DNA from: an uncultured Oscillospiraceae bacterium
Lineage (GTDB): Bacteria; Bacillota; Clostridia; Oscillospirales; Oscillospiraceae
DNA length: 64,000 nucleotides
Direction: 5' to 3'
Assembly (NCBI GenBank): GCA_910587345.1
Contig: CAJUKH010000043.1
Span: 310,001 to 374,000, forward strand
This document shows positions 1 through 7,693 of this stretch, piece after piece. How positions within the stretch are numbered: position 1 is the first letter of the stretch; every line of letters starts with the position of its first letter. The position numbers and the translations under genes were made by a program. The notes beneath the pieces were generated by a model. The model did not search any database, had not been told where the DNA came from, and saw only the letters and a program-made list of their open reading frames with translations.

Positions 1-116
1 TTCACCACATCATGCATGACGCTGATGTTGGGCTCGATACCAAAAATAGCTTCGGGCAGGTCGATCTTGGTCGACTTTTTCTTGCCCGTCATATCATAAA
101 CATTTGCTTTAGGCAT
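1..116 (-). CDS. rplD: 50S ribosomal protein L4, N-terminal part (runs off the left edge)
   Basis: The reading frame begins with an ATG at 114-116 and starts MPKANVYDMTGKKKSTKIDL, continuing into the left edge, so only about 38 residues are visible. The short N-terminal beta segment followed by a conserved P-E-x-I-F-G motif is what L4 proteins show before the rRNA-binding loop. A good Shine-Dalgarno (GGAGAG) lies about 9 nt upstream. It follows rplC by 20 bp, the standard S10 operon order (rpsJ, rplC, rplD). In several bacteria L4 also represses this operon through its leader; whether it does so here cannot be seen. Confidence 0.93.
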   Translation of the reverse strand, partial: MPKANVYDMTGKKKSTKIDLPEAIFGIEPNISVMHDVV

Positions 117-136
117 TGTCTTACACTCTCCTTTCC

Positions 137-862
137 TTAAGCGTTACGGGCCGAAGCCTTCTGGGGATTACGTCCGGAAGCCTTCTGCGGGTTCTTGCTC
201 TCCGCGGCGCCGGCGCCCTTCTCCTTGACGTTGATGACGCTGTTGCGGAGATACACGATGCCGCCCTTGGGGCCGGGAATGGCGCCCCGCACGGCAATGA
301 TGTTCAGCTCGGCATCCACCTTGATCACGTCCAAGTTCAGCACGGTGACCTGCTCGGCGCCCATGTGGCCGGCGCCGTCACGACCCTTGAAGATGCGGCT
401 GGGGTCGGTGCCCGAACCCAGAGAACCCTGATGGCGGTGAACGGGGCCGCCGCCGTGGGTGTTGCGCTTGACAGCGGCGCCGTGGCGCTTGACAACGCCC
501 TGAAAGCCGTGGCCCTTGCTGACGCCGGTGACATCCACCCGGTCGCCCTCTGCAAACGCCTCGCAGGTGACGACGTCGCCCACGTTCAGGCTCTCGCAGT
601 CAGCCAGGCGGAACTCCTTCAATTCCTTCTTCAGCACGCCCTCGCCAGCCTTCTTCAGATGTCCCAGTTCAGGCTTGGTGAGCTTGCGCTCGGGCACGTC
701 CTGGTAGCCCAGCTGAACGGCGTTGTAGCCGTCCTTCTCCTCGGTCTTCTTCTGCACGACGGTGCAGGGACCCGCCTCAATGACGGTGACCGGGATGACG
801 CGGCCCGCTTCGTCGAAGATCTGCGTCATGCCGACCTTCTTGCCGATGATGGCCTTTTCCAT
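137..862 (-). CDS. rplC: 50S ribosomal protein L3
   Basis: 241 residues. It starts MEKAIIGKKVGMTQIFDEAG, the standard L3 opening, and carries the conserved central segment KGHGFQGVVKRHG with the G-P-V-H-R-H-Q-G-S-L-G-S loop that reaches the peptidyl transferase centre. Start chosen from AAGGAGG about 12 nt upstream. The family is usually about 205-215 residues; here the C-terminus has an extra tail of some 25 residues rich in Ala, Lys and Asn that contains NPQKAS twice. Second gene of the S10 operon. A 127-bp gap separates it from rpsJ, longer than usual in this operon, and contains a small GC hairpin. Confidence 0.97.
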   Translation of the reverse strand: MEKAIIGKKVGMTQIFDEAGRVIPVTVIEAGPCTVVQKKTEEKDGYNAVQLGYQDVPERKLTKPELGHLKKAGEGVLKKELKEFRLADCESLNVGDVVTCEAFAEGDRVDVTGVSKGHGFQGVVKRHGAAVKRNTHGGGPVHRHQGSLGSGTDPSRIFKGRDGAGHMGAEQVTVLNLDVIKVDAELNIIAVRGAIPGPKGGIVYLRNSVINVKEKGAGAAESKNPQKASGRNPQKASARNA

Positions 863-941
863 GTGTCTTTTTCCTCCTTAATTAAGGTTATTGGTTGACG
901 TAGGTGGGCATTGCTCTCCCAGTGCTCCGCCAACATGACCC

Positions 942-964
942 GTCTGCCTCGATAGGCGGCAGAC
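942..964 (-). other. Small hairpin in the rpsJ-rplC spacer
   Basis: Seven-base arms GTCTGCC and GGCAGAC enclose a 9-nt loop in the 127-bp spacer between rpsJ and rplC. There is no T-run, so it is not an intrinsic terminator; it may be an RNA processing or stability element. Nothing else is recognised in the spacer. Confidence 0.35.
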
Positions 965-989
965 CGCGGTACAACAAATTTGGGTGAGA

Positions 990-1304
990 TTACAGTTTAA
1001 TCTCAATGTCAACGCCAGCGGGAAGCTCCAGGCTCATCAGGGCCTCGACCGTCTTGGAAGAGGGCTTGATGACGTCGATGAGCCGCTTGTGGGTGCGGCG
1101 CTCGAACTGCTCCCGGGAGTCCTTATTGACGTGGGGGGAACGCAGGATGGTAACGACCTCCTTCTTGGTGGGAAGGGGAATGGGGCCGGAGACGGTAGCG
1201 CCGGTGCGCTTGGCGGTCTCCACGATTTTCTCCGCGCTCTGGTCGATGAGCTGGTGATCGTAAGCCTTCAGGCGAATACGGATCATTTCTTTCTGAGCTG
1301 CCAT
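990..1304 (-). CDS. rpsJ: 30S ribosomal protein S10
   Basis: 104 residues. The frame contains the S10 signatures IRIRLKAYDHQLID near the start, T-x-x-x-x-x-P-S-P-x-V-N-K-D-S-R-E-Q-F-E-x-R-x-H-K-R-L in the middle and LPAGVDIEIKL at the end. S10 is a small-subunit head protein and, as NusE, also part of the rRNA antitermination complex. The ATG at 1304 has AGGAGG about 11 nt upstream; an internal ATG six codons later would give the length seen in most relatives. First gene of the S10 operon, preceded by a long leader and a strong promoter. Confidence 0.97.
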   Translation of the reverse strand: MAAQKEMIRIRLKAYDHQLIDQSAEKIVETAKRTGATVSGPIPLPTKKEVVTILRSPHVNKDSREQFERRTHKRLIDVIKPSSKTVEALMSLELPAGVDIEIKL

Positions 1305-1573
1305 GTGATGTTTCCTCCTTAAAATACGAAGTGCATTTTTTGCTTGCTGTCACGCTTCGTATCGGATGAGAAGTTTTCTTATCCACGCTTTCGTGCGTAT
1401 CACTCCATGGCAGAAAGAAAACCGGCACACTGCTGGCCGGTTTGCTCCCCGCATGGCGATATACGCCGTGCAAAGGACTTCTCAGCCGCCCGATCAACGG
1501 ACATACTCCGCGGAAGTTACCTCGTTTTGCGAGCAATCTCCCGCATCATCGCATAATACGCCCACATAGGCGC
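1305..1573 (-). promoter_or_regulatory. Long 5' leader of the S10 operon
   Basis: About 270 nt separate the predicted transcription start near 1573 from the rpsJ start codon. The leader has no convincing open frame but contains a terminator-like hairpin part way along and several shorter complementary segments. S10 operon leaders are autoregulated by L4 in enterobacteria, and other leader types are known in Firmicutes. I do not recognise a named leader family here, so the regulatory role is inferred from length, position and the hairpin. Confidence 0.55.
1410..1443 (-). terminator. Attenuator-like hairpin in the S10 leader
   Basis: On the minus strand an 8-bp perfect stem (AAACCGGC pairing with GCCGGTTT, 9-nt loop) is followed directly by TTTCTTTCT. 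It sits about 115 nt upstream of rpsJ and after the operon promoter, so it fits a leader attenuator rather than an end-of-gene terminator. Confidence 0.55.
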
Positions 1574-1579
1574 TTAATA

Positions 1580-1608
1580 ATAATACTACAAAGTTGTACG
1601 CAGGTCAA
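1580..1608 (-). promoter_or_regulatory. Strong sigma-A promoter of the S10 operon
   Basis: Minus strand: TTGACC at 1603-1608, a 17-bp spacer and TATTAT at 1580-1585. It is the only near-consensus promoter upstream of rpsJ, with an A/T-rich tract just upstream of the -35 that could act as an UP element. Confidence 0.8.
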
Positions 1609-1680
1609 GTATATTTTTCACTTTTTTGAAAGTTTTTTGTGTTGAAGAGACGGGGCATACAACAGAGACGGCAGGGGAAG

Positions 1681-1718
1681 AAAAAAGCACGCAAGGGACC
1701 GCCGAAGACGGCAGTCCC
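1681..1718 (-). terminator. Probable terminator of the XRE regulator gene
   Basis: Minus strand: a GGGAC...GTCCC hairpin with a CCG/CGG inner stem, followed after about 8 nt by TTTTTTC. The separation of stem and T-run is larger than ideal, so strength is uncertain. Confidence 0.45.
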
Positions 1719-1775
1719 CCACATGACTTCTTTATTTTGTTGGTGTTCTCAGGAGGAAGAGGCCTTCCTTATATA

Positions 1776-2990
1776 TTATTTCTCCCAGGGGTAGGGACCG
1801 TTTTGCCTTGGCGCCGCCTGGGAAACGGCGGAGTCATCCTTAAAATCCCCCCCATTCAGCTCCACCTCCTGCGTCCGGCCGCCGCTGTCGGTATAGAGGA
1901 GGGACAGCAGCAGCTTCTCCCCATCCTCCAGCGTTATCCCATCGGCGGGGATCTCCATCTCCACCGATGCCAACTGGCTCTTGTCCACATCCTCCCAAGG
2001 GGCGGACCAGATGAGAGAATCTCCTTTCCAAAGGCGGAAGGTGGCCTCGGTAATGGTCACATTTTGATACCCGGAGACGTCCTTATACCCGGGGGGCGAC
2101 ACATAGCTGGCCCGAAGGCTCAGCGCCGTGAGCCGTCTTGGCCCATCGGGGCCGCCGGAGGCGCTCCAGTTCAGATGCCCCACCACCTCTACCTGGGTAT
2201 CGCTCTCCAAGGACCACTCCTGTCCTAAAAGCTGGGTCAGGGTGGTTTGGCCATCATTAAACCCTACCGAGAGGGAAATACCGTCCTTCAAAGGGCAGGT
2301 CAGCCGGGCGGAAAAGGTATGTCCTCCCTCCTCCTCCCCGGGGACTGATACGGTTTTGAACTCCGTCCCGGCGGCGGAAAACACCGCCGTCATCCCCTCA
2401 TGGTATTCCTTGGGGGTGGCGGAAAGCTGAAAGGTCACGGTCCCTCCCGCCAGGTCCATCTCTATGATCTGATAGTCGGACCGGGCCAAAGGCTGGTCCT
2501 GCTCCTCCAAAATACTCCGCACCTGACCGGCCAGAGAGCTGATCTGGCCGGAGATGTCGCTGTTGATCCCCGCCACCCGGCCCTGAAGCTGGTCCAGCTG
2601 GGTCTGCATCCGGGAGATGCGGCCCACGAGAAGAAGGCCGGCAATGACCACCGCCGCAGCGGCCGCTCCGGCCGCCATCCGGCTTCCCCGTCTTTTCGGC
2701 GGGGCGGGTTGGGCGGGCGGAGCAAGGCGTTTGGCGATTTCCTCCACCGCCGTCAGCTCCCGCTGGGTCAATTCCTCCGTGGAGTCCTCCGGCTCCTCCA
2801 GATTCAGCAAGGCGCCCATGGAGACGCCGAACAGCCTGCTCATGGCGATGAGCTTGTCCAGCTCGGGCACGGTGGTATCCGACTCCCATTTGCTCACCGA
2901 CTGCCGGGCCACTCCCAGTTTGTCCCCCAGTTCCTCCTGAGAGAGACCAGCGGTTTTTCTGAGAGATTGTATCTGTTCTCCTAAAGTCAT
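1776..2990 (-). CDS. XRE-family transcriptional regulator with a membrane anchor
   Basis: 404 residues. Residues 1-65 form an XRE/Cro helix-turn-helix, with the recognition region LSQEELGDKLGVARQSVSKWE. An Ala/Val/Leu-rich segment at about 105-125 looks like a single transmembrane helix, followed by a short coiled coil rich in Gln and Ile. The rest (about 170-400) is a beta-rich, presumably extracytoplasmic region with many Thr/Gly turns; I do not recognise a named domain there. The layout suggests a membrane-tethered regulator that senses something outside and binds DNA inside; this is inference. AGGAGG lies about 8 nt before the ATG. Single gene, with a hairpin downstream. Confidence 0.75.
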   Translation of the reverse strand: MTLGEQIQSLRKTAGLSQEELGDKLGVARQSVSKWESDTTVPELDKLIAMSRLFGVSMGALLNLEEPEDSTEELTQRELTAVEEIAKRLAPPAQPAPPKRRGSRMAAGAAAAAVVIAGLLLVGRISRMQTQLDQLQGRVAGINSDISGQISSLAGQVRSILEEQDQPLARSDYQIIEMDLAGGTVTFQLSATPKEYHEGMTAVFSAAGTEFKTVSVPGEEEGGHTFSARLTCPLKDGISLSVGFNDGQTTLTQLLGQEWSLESDTQVEVVGHLNWSASGGPDGPRRLTALSLRASYVSPPGYKDVSGYQNVTITEATFRLWKGDSLIWSAPWEDVDKSQLASVEMEIPADGITLEDGEKLLLSLLYTDSGGRTQEVELNGGDFKDDSAVSQAAPRQNGPYPWEK

Positions 2991-3116
2991 GGCGTTATCC
3001 TCCTTTGGATGCTTTCAGGATACCACAAAGGCCGGAAAAAGGCTACCATCTCCGGCGTTCTTTTTGTCACCTAACAGGTGCATCCTCCTGTTTGCAATGG
3101 ATGGCGGGCACAAAGC

Positions 3117-3153
3117 GGGGCAGAGTCCGACCACCCCGGCCGGACTCTGCCCC
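3117..3153 (-). terminator. Stable hairpin downstream of the Na/Pi transporter
   Basis: Perfect 13-bp arms GGGGCAGAGTCCG and CGGACTCTGCCCC about 20 bp beyond the stop codon. Only a short GCTTTG follows, so it may act as a weak terminator or an mRNA 3'-end stabiliser. Confidence 0.5.
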
Positions 3154-3172
3154 CATCGTTTCCCCTGTATTC

Positions 3173-4918
3173 TTACTCCAGAGAATATTCCCGCTGAAAC
3201 TCTTCAAACATTTTTTGAAAGGCCTCGTCCTCATGGCGCAGCCGGCGAAGGGCACTGTGGACATTCAGGTCGTTGTGGGCCATCTCCATCACGCAGCCGG
3301 CGATGTTGGAGCAGTGGTCGCTGACCCGCTCCAGGTCGGTGAGCAGGTCGTTCCAGACAAACCCCGCCTCCACCGAACACTCCCCCCTTTGCAGCCGCAG
3401 GATGTGCCGGGTCCGCATCTCCTCCTTCACCTGATCCACCACCTGCTCCAGCGGCTCCACCGTGGCGGCCAGGGCCAGGTCGTTTTCCAAAAAGGCACGG
3501 ATGGAGCGGTCCAGGACCTCCTCCACCGCTGCCCCCAGGACCCGTTTTTCCGCCATGGCCTCCCGGCTGAAGGTCAGGTCCTTTTCCCGAAGCTCCTCGG
3601 CGGCCTGGGCCAGATTGACCGCATGGTCGGCCACCCGCTCGAAGTCCCCGATCAGCTTCAGCAGCTTGGCCGCCTCCCGGCTGTCCTCTCCGCTGATGGG
3701 CCGTTCGCTGAGGCGGATCAGATAGGTGCCCAGGATATCCTCATAGTGGTCGGTCTTTTTCTCCAGCGCCTTGACGGTCCGGACCCGTTGAGGGGTATCG
3801 TCCTCCCATGCCGCCAGCGCCTCCCGAAGCGCCTGGGCGCCCAGGCGGGACATTTCGGCGGTGAGGGCACGGCTTTGCTCCAGAGCGGCGGCGGGGGTGG
3901 CCAGAAGCCGCTGGTCCAGCTCCACCGGTGCTTCCTCCTCCTGCCCGTTGGGCACAAGGGCGGTGACCGCCCGTTCCAGCCAGCCGGCCAGAGGGAGCAT
4001 GAGGAGAGTACAGAGGATATTGAAGGCCGAGTGGCTGACGGCGATGCCCAACAGGGTGGCGGGGGCGGAGAGAAGGGCGGGCTGAAGGAGGGCCTTGACC
4101 AGCCAGAATATCGTCAGCCACACCCCGCTGCCCACCACGTTAAACAGCAGGTGGACCATGGCCGCCCGGCGGGCGCCCCGGTTGGCTCCCACCGAAGAGA
4201 GCATGGCGGTGACGCAGGTGCCGATGTTCTGGCCCATGATGATGGGGATGGCGGCGCCGTAGCTGACCTGACCGGTTTTGGCCAGAGCCTGAAGGATACC
4301 TACCGAGGCGGAGCTGGACTGGATCAGGGCGGTGAGGACCGCTCCGGCCAGCAGGCCCAGGAAGGGATTTTGGAAGGTGACGAAAAGCTGCTGGAAGGCG
4401 GGGATCTCCCCCAGGCCGGCCACCGCGCCGGACATGGTCTCCATGCCGAACATCAGCGTGGCAAACCCCAGCAGGATGGTGCCCGTATCCCGCCGCTTGT
4501 CATCCTTTTTGGACATATAGAGGACAATGCCGATAAGGGCCAGCACCGGGGTGAAGGAGGAGGGTTTCAGCAATTTTACCCAGATGTTGCCGCTGCTGAT
4601 GCCCGCAAGGCTGAGGACCCAGGCGGTGATGGTGGTACCCACGTTGGCCCCCATGATGACATAGATGGCCTGACCCAGCGTCATAAGGCCCGAATTGACA
4701 AAGCCCACCACCATCACCGTGGTGGCGGAGGAGCTTTGTATCACCGCCGTTACCAAAAGTCCGGTGAGCATTCCCATGGCCCGGTTGGCGGTGAGTTTTC
4801 CCAGCAGGGTCCGCAGCTGTCCGCCGGCCCGGCGCTCCAGGGCCTGGCCCATGATATTCATGCCGAAGAGGAAAAGGCTGAGGCCGCCGATCATGGTGAG
4901 AAGGTCAAAGATATCCAT
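3173..4918 (-). CDS. Na+/phosphate cotransporter family protein with PhoU-like C-terminus
   Basis: 581 residues. The N-terminal about 320 residues hold two inverted-repeat Na/Pi cotransporter units, each with the QSSS signature (VIQSSSATTVMVVGF near residue 60; LIQSSSASVGILQAL near residue 200), plus GANVGTTITAW and GQNIGTCVTAM re-entrant motifs. Residues about 340-560 are helical, with Glu/Arg-rich PhoU-type repeats. The family is thought to move phosphate with sodium across the membrane; the PhoU part may gate it. The gene stands alone and its leader is a predicted manganese riboswitch, which is unusual for this family and suggests a role in metal or metal-phosphate balance. Confidence 0.9.
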   Translation of the reverse strand: MDIFDLLTMIGGLSLFLFGMNIMGQALERRAGGQLRTLLGKLTANRAMGMLTGLLVTAVIQSSSATTVMVVGFVNSGLMTLGQAIYVIMGANVGTTITAWVLSLAGISSGNIWVKLLKPSSFTPVLALIGIVLYMSKKDDKRRDTGTILLGFATLMFGMETMSGAVAGLGEIPAFQQLFVTFQNPFLGLLAGAVLTALIQSSSASVGILQALAKTGQVSYGAAIPIIMGQNIGTCVTAMLSSVGANRGARRAAMVHLLFNVVGSGVWLTIFWLVKALLQPALLSAPATLLGIAVSHSAFNILCTLLMLPLAGWLERAVTALVPNGQEEEAPVELDQRLLATPAAALEQSRALTAEMSRLGAQALREALAAWEDDTPQRVRTVKALEKKTDHYEDILGTYLIRLSERPISGEDSREAAKLLKLIGDFERVADHAVNLAQAAEELREKDLTFSREAMAEKRVLGAAVEEVLDRSIRAFLENDLALAATVEPLEQVVDQVKEEMRTRHILRLQRGECSVEAGFVWNDLLTDLERVSDHCSNIAGCVMEMAHNDLNVHSALRRLRHEDEAFQKMFEEFQREYSLE

Positions 4919-5004
4919 ACTTCGTCTCCCTTTTGCTTTTGCATTATTTTACCATTATCCTTTGATTATATCCGGAACGGTTTGGGGGCAACCGCTTGTC
5001 TGCG

Positions 5005-5051
5005 AAAAACAAAACGAGACCCTGTCGCAGATATCCTGCGGCAAAGTCTCG
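5005..5051 (-). terminator. Expression-platform terminator of the manganese riboswitch
   Basis: Minus strand: CGAGAC at 5046-5051 pairs with GTCTCG at 5015-5020 around an inner CCGCAG/CTGCG stem, followed by TTTTGTTTTT. The left arm reuses the 3' strand of the riboswitch P1 helix (GCGAGAC), so aptamer folding and terminator folding exclude each other. That arrangement predicts a ligand-ON transcriptional switch. Confidence 0.8.
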
Positions 5052-5133
5052 CTTCTTACTGCCAGGCCGGGCCACAAAGGTCCGTATTGACGACGCTGGC
5101 AACAGGGTCCCCCCTGCAAGCTACTCCCTTTTC
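5042..5133 (-). promoter_or_regulatory. yybP-ykoY manganese riboswitch (aptamer)
   Basis: On the minus strand the leader contains, in order, AAAAGGGAGTAGC, CGTCGTCAATACGG, CCCGGCCTGGCA and GCGAGACTTT. These are the conserved blocks of the yybP-ykoY class: the 5' P1/L1 GGGAGUAGC, the CGUCA loop, the L3 CCCGGCC segment and the closing GAGAC/CUUU strand. P1 pairs AAAG with CTTT. The class senses Mn2+ and normally sits upstream of manganese exporters. Here the next gene is a Na/Pi cotransporter. Identification is by motif recognition and not by a covariance search. Confidence 0.85.
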
Positions 5134-5140
5134 AGGAAAA

Positions 5141-5169
5141 GTATAACAAGGGTCAGTCCCTCTTGTCAA
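5141..5169 (-). promoter_or_regulatory. Sigma-A promoter of the riboswitch-Na/Pi transporter transcript
   Basis: Minus strand: consensus TTGACA at 5164-5169, a 17-bp spacer and TTATAC at 5141-5146. The predicted start is a few nucleotides before the riboswitch P1 helix. Confidence 0.85.
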
Positions 5170-5501
5170 GCATCGTTTTTTCTCGCCCTGTTTCCTTTCA
5201 TGTCCATGAACGTCCAGTTCCTACGTTTTATGCGAAAATAACTATATGGGTGAATTACTCGCAACGGAGGATCACCCAATAAATCCGACTTTATTTAATT
5301 ATATGCGCTGTAATGATCGTGTAACTGTAAGAACGGAATTTCTTTCTCCATATACAACTGCCCTCGCAAATTCCCATTTGCCGCTTTGGCCATATCATAG
5401 GCAATTTTGGGTTTTAACATGGCTTGTCAACTTGCCAGCATTTTGAGCCAACAATGTGAAGGGTAAAAGGGACTTTTTCTCTGTCATGGTTTTGAGGCCG
5501 G
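5170..5501. other. AT-rich intergenic stretch with a possible 41-codon fragment
   Basis: 330 bp with clearly lower GC than the flanks and no convincing gene. On the minus strand an ATG at 5418-5420 opens 41 codons to a TAA at 5295-5297, beginning MLKPKIAYDMAKAANG and ending in HDHYSAYN. It has no clear ribosome binding site, so it may be a decayed gene fragment. A 66-codon plus-strand frame over the same bases (5246-5446) has no ribosome binding site either. Confidence 0.3.
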
Positions 5502-6368
5502 TCAGACAGCTCCCTCCGCTTTCAGGGCCGCCAGAGCCGCCGCTTTGGCCTTCTCCGCATCCAGCGGCTCCCCGGTGAAGTGCTCCAGCGCCAAAATGGC
5601 TTGGTGAAGGAGCATCCCCATTCCGTTCATGGCGGGGCGGCCTGTCTCCCTCGCCCTGCGGAGAAGGGCGGTTTCCGGAGGAGCATAGATGGCATCGCAG
5701 ACCACGGCGGTGGGGGAAAGGGCATCCACAAAGGAGAGGTCGGCAAAGCGGCTTTCGGTGCCCGCCATACCCAGAGAGGTGCAGTTGATGAGGATGTGAG
5801 CATTTTCCGATAGTTTACATAATGTATCTATTTCAAAGCCGGCAGGAGTCAGATGCTCCGGGTCCATTTGGCATATGGCGGCCGCTTTTTCCACCGTTCG
5901 ATTGGCAACGGTGACCATAGCCCCCGCTTCACTGAGGGCCGCAGCCACCGCCTTGGCCGCCCCGCCGGCTCCCAACAGTAGCACCCTTTTACCCGCCGGG
6001 GAGACTCCCATATCTCCCAAAGCCCGCAAAAAACCTCCGCCATCGGTGTTATATCCGTAATATTTCCCATCTTTAATACAAATCGTATTGACGGCGCCAC
6101 ACTTTTCCGCCACCGGGTCCAGCCAGTCCATAAGGGGCACCAGCTCCTCCTTGTGGGGCATGGTGGCGTTGAAGCCGGCATACCCGGCGTAGGCGGCACA
6201 TTCCAGCCAGCGGCCCGCCTCCCCCTTTGGAACAGGTTGACATAAATAAATATAATCCAGTCCAAAAGCATTGATGATGGCGTTTTGAATTATGGGGGAT
6301 TTGGAGTGGAGCACCGGGTCCCCAATGACGCACAGCTTCTTTGTGGTGTTTTTCAGTTCCACCTTCAT
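5502..6368 (-). CDS. aroE: Shikimate dehydrogenase (NADP+)
   Basis: 288 residues, normal for the family. It reduces 3-dehydroshikimate to shikimate in the cytoplasm. Visible motifs are the shikimate-binding GDPVLHSKSP near residue 17, the catalytic Lys in ATMPHKEE, N-T-D-G-G-G-F, the Rossmann loop LGAGGAAKAV and the C-terminal GMGMLLHQA. The start codon overlaps the preceding lipoprotein gene by 4 bp (ATGA), so it is the last gene of the aromatic operon. One copy of the AT-rich 12-mer (5812-5823) lies inside it and encodes T-L-C-K-L. Confidence 0.95.
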   Translation of the reverse strand: MKVELKNTTKKLCVIGDPVLHSKSPIIQNAIINAFGLDYIYLCQPVPKGEAGRWLECAAYAGYAGFNATMPHKEELVPLMDWLDPVAEKCGAVNTICIKDGKYYGYNTDGGGFLRALGDMGVSPAGKRVLLLGAGGAAKAVAAALSEAGAMVTVANRTVEKAAAICQMDPEHLTPAGFEIDTLCKLSENAHILINCTSLGMAGTESRFADLSFVDALSPTAVVCDAIYAPPETALLRRARETGRPAMNGMGMLLHQAILALEHFTGEPLDAEKAKAAALAALKAEGAV

Positions 6369-7210
6369 GGTGTTTCCTCCCCGTGATAGTTCAGGTCGTA
6401 CCAGCGCTTGAATTCCTGATTCTCCGCCTCGGTAAACTCCGTGTCAGAGGGACGGGTCACCTCAAAAACAGTCTTCAGCTCCCCATCCACAAGGTCCTTT
6501 ACCCGCAGCGTGGCGGATTCCGGAGCGTGCTCATACGGGTAGGCGCATACCCGGACAAGGGTCAATTCGCCATCGATGTACCGGTACCAGGAAAAAGAAC
6601 CGCCCCAAATAGAGGTGCGATACCAGCTTTCCACCGCATTCATCTCATGGTCAAAAGAGGGATTTTCCAATTCTCTCAGTCCGTATGGGTCATGGATGAA
6701 TTGCTCTGTCTCCTTGTCCCACACATAATAGGAATAGTAGCGATTGTGGGTCCCCTGACTGTATAAATAGTAGAAATCCATATAACCGTCAAAGTCGATA
6801 TCTTCCACACAGAGTTCAAAAGACTGGGGCCAAACGCCCACATCTGTTTCGATCACCTGAAGGGGGGTTCGGCCCTCCTCTTCGTAAAAGGACAGCGTCA
6901 AATCCCGGCAGAACTCATTTGCCCACAGCCCCGCCGATACCGCTTCCAGCCGAAAAACATGTTCCCCATCCCCCACATGAATTCCATAGGTATCGTGGGA
7001 GGCCGAATCCGGATTGTAATGGTATTCCTTCCCATCCAGAGAAACCGCACCATCGGGTAAGTCCAGCATCGAAGCAGGCTCCGAAGCTGGGAATGTGGCG
7101 GATTCCGCAGACAGCGCAGGCTCCGGGACAGGGCTTCCCCTCTCCCCCACCGTTTGGCATCCGCACAGCAGCAGGGCCAGCCCCGCCGCCAGACAGCGTT
7201 TTCTGTTCAT
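6365..7210 (-). CDS. Hypothetical secreted lipoprotein
   Basis: 281 residues from the ATG at 7210, preceded by GAGGGGG at 8 nt; an upstream ATG would add eight residues. The N-terminus is a lipoprotein signal with lipobox LLLCG-C around residue 17. The mature part is rich in Asp, Tyr and Trp, with segments such as DIDFDGYMDFYYLYSQGT that look like a VCBS/FG-GAP-style or calcium-binding beta repeat. I do not recognise the family. It sits between aroQ and aroE and overlaps aroE by 4 bp, so it is cotranscribed with the aromatic genes without an obvious functional link. Confidence 0.7.
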   Translation of the reverse strand: MNRKRCLAAGLALLLCGCQTVGERGSPVPEPALSAESATFPASEPASMLDLPDGAVSLDGKEYHYNPDSASHDTYGIHVGDGEHVFRLEAVSAGLWANEFCRDLTLSFYEEEGRTPLQVIETDVGVWPQSFELCVEDIDFDGYMDFYYLYSQGTHNRYYSYYVWDKETEQFIHDPYGLRELENPSFDHEMNAVESWYRTSIWGGSFSWYRYIDGELTLVRVCAYPYEHAPESATLRVKDLVDGELKTVFEVTRPSDTEFTEAENQEFKRWYDLNYHGEETP

Positions 7211-7252
7211 CCGCAACACCCCCTCATGTTTCATACGGACAGTCCCCGTCCG

Positions 7253-7690
7253 TCAAAGCTCCGACTGCTTCTCCAAAAAATACCCCATGGCCGCCAGATA
7301 GCCATAGAGGCCCAGGCCGGTGACCTGGCCCACGCAGGCGGGGGCGGTAACGCTTTTGTGGCGAAACTCCTCCCGCTGGTGGACGTTGGAGATATGGACC
7401 TCGATACAGGGCACGTCCACCGCCTTCAGAGCGTCCAGAATGGCAATGGAGTAGTGGGTGAAGGCCCCCGGGTTCATGACGATTGCGTCATAGACCCCCC
7501 GGGCGCCATGGATAGCATCGATGATGGCCCCCTCATAGTTGGACTGGAAGCACTCGGCGGTGGAACCGTGGGCGGCGGCGTAGTCCTTTACCATTTGGCA
7601 TAAAGCCTCGTAATTCTCCTCTCCGTAGATGCCCGGCTCCCGCTGTCCCAGCAGGTTCAGGTTGGGACCGTTGATAACAAGAAATTTCAC
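7253..7690 (-). CDS. aroQ: 3-dehydroquinate dehydratase, type II
   Basis: 145 residues, the usual size. It dehydrates 3-dehydroquinate to 3-dehydroshikimate. The N-terminus MKFLVINGPNLNLLGQREP with the catalytic Tyr in PGIYG, the NPGAFTHYSIAI block and the E-V-H-I-S-N-V-H-Q-R-E-E-F-R-H-K-S substrate loop are textbook type II features. It follows aroK by 3 bp, indicating translational coupling, and precedes the lipoprotein gene. Confidence 0.96.
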   Translation of the reverse strand: MKFLVINGPNLNLLGQREPGIYGEENYEALCQMVKDYAAAHGSTAECFQSNYEGAIIDAIHGARGVYDAIVMNPGAFTHYSIAILDALKAVDVPCIEVHISNVHQREEFRHKSVTAPACVGQVTGLGLYGYLAAMGYFLEKQSEL

Positions 7691-7693
7691 GGT

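Noticed and set aside
3005..5146. 713-codon plus-strand frame opposite the Na/Pi transporter gene
   Set aside because: It mirrors the GC-rich minus-strand gene, has low-complexity Gly/His/Gln-rich sequence and no recognisable domain. The minus-strand product has clear family motifs.
5246..5446. 66-codon plus-strand gene
   Set aside because: No ribosome binding site, no family resemblance, and the region is AT-rich intergenic sequence.
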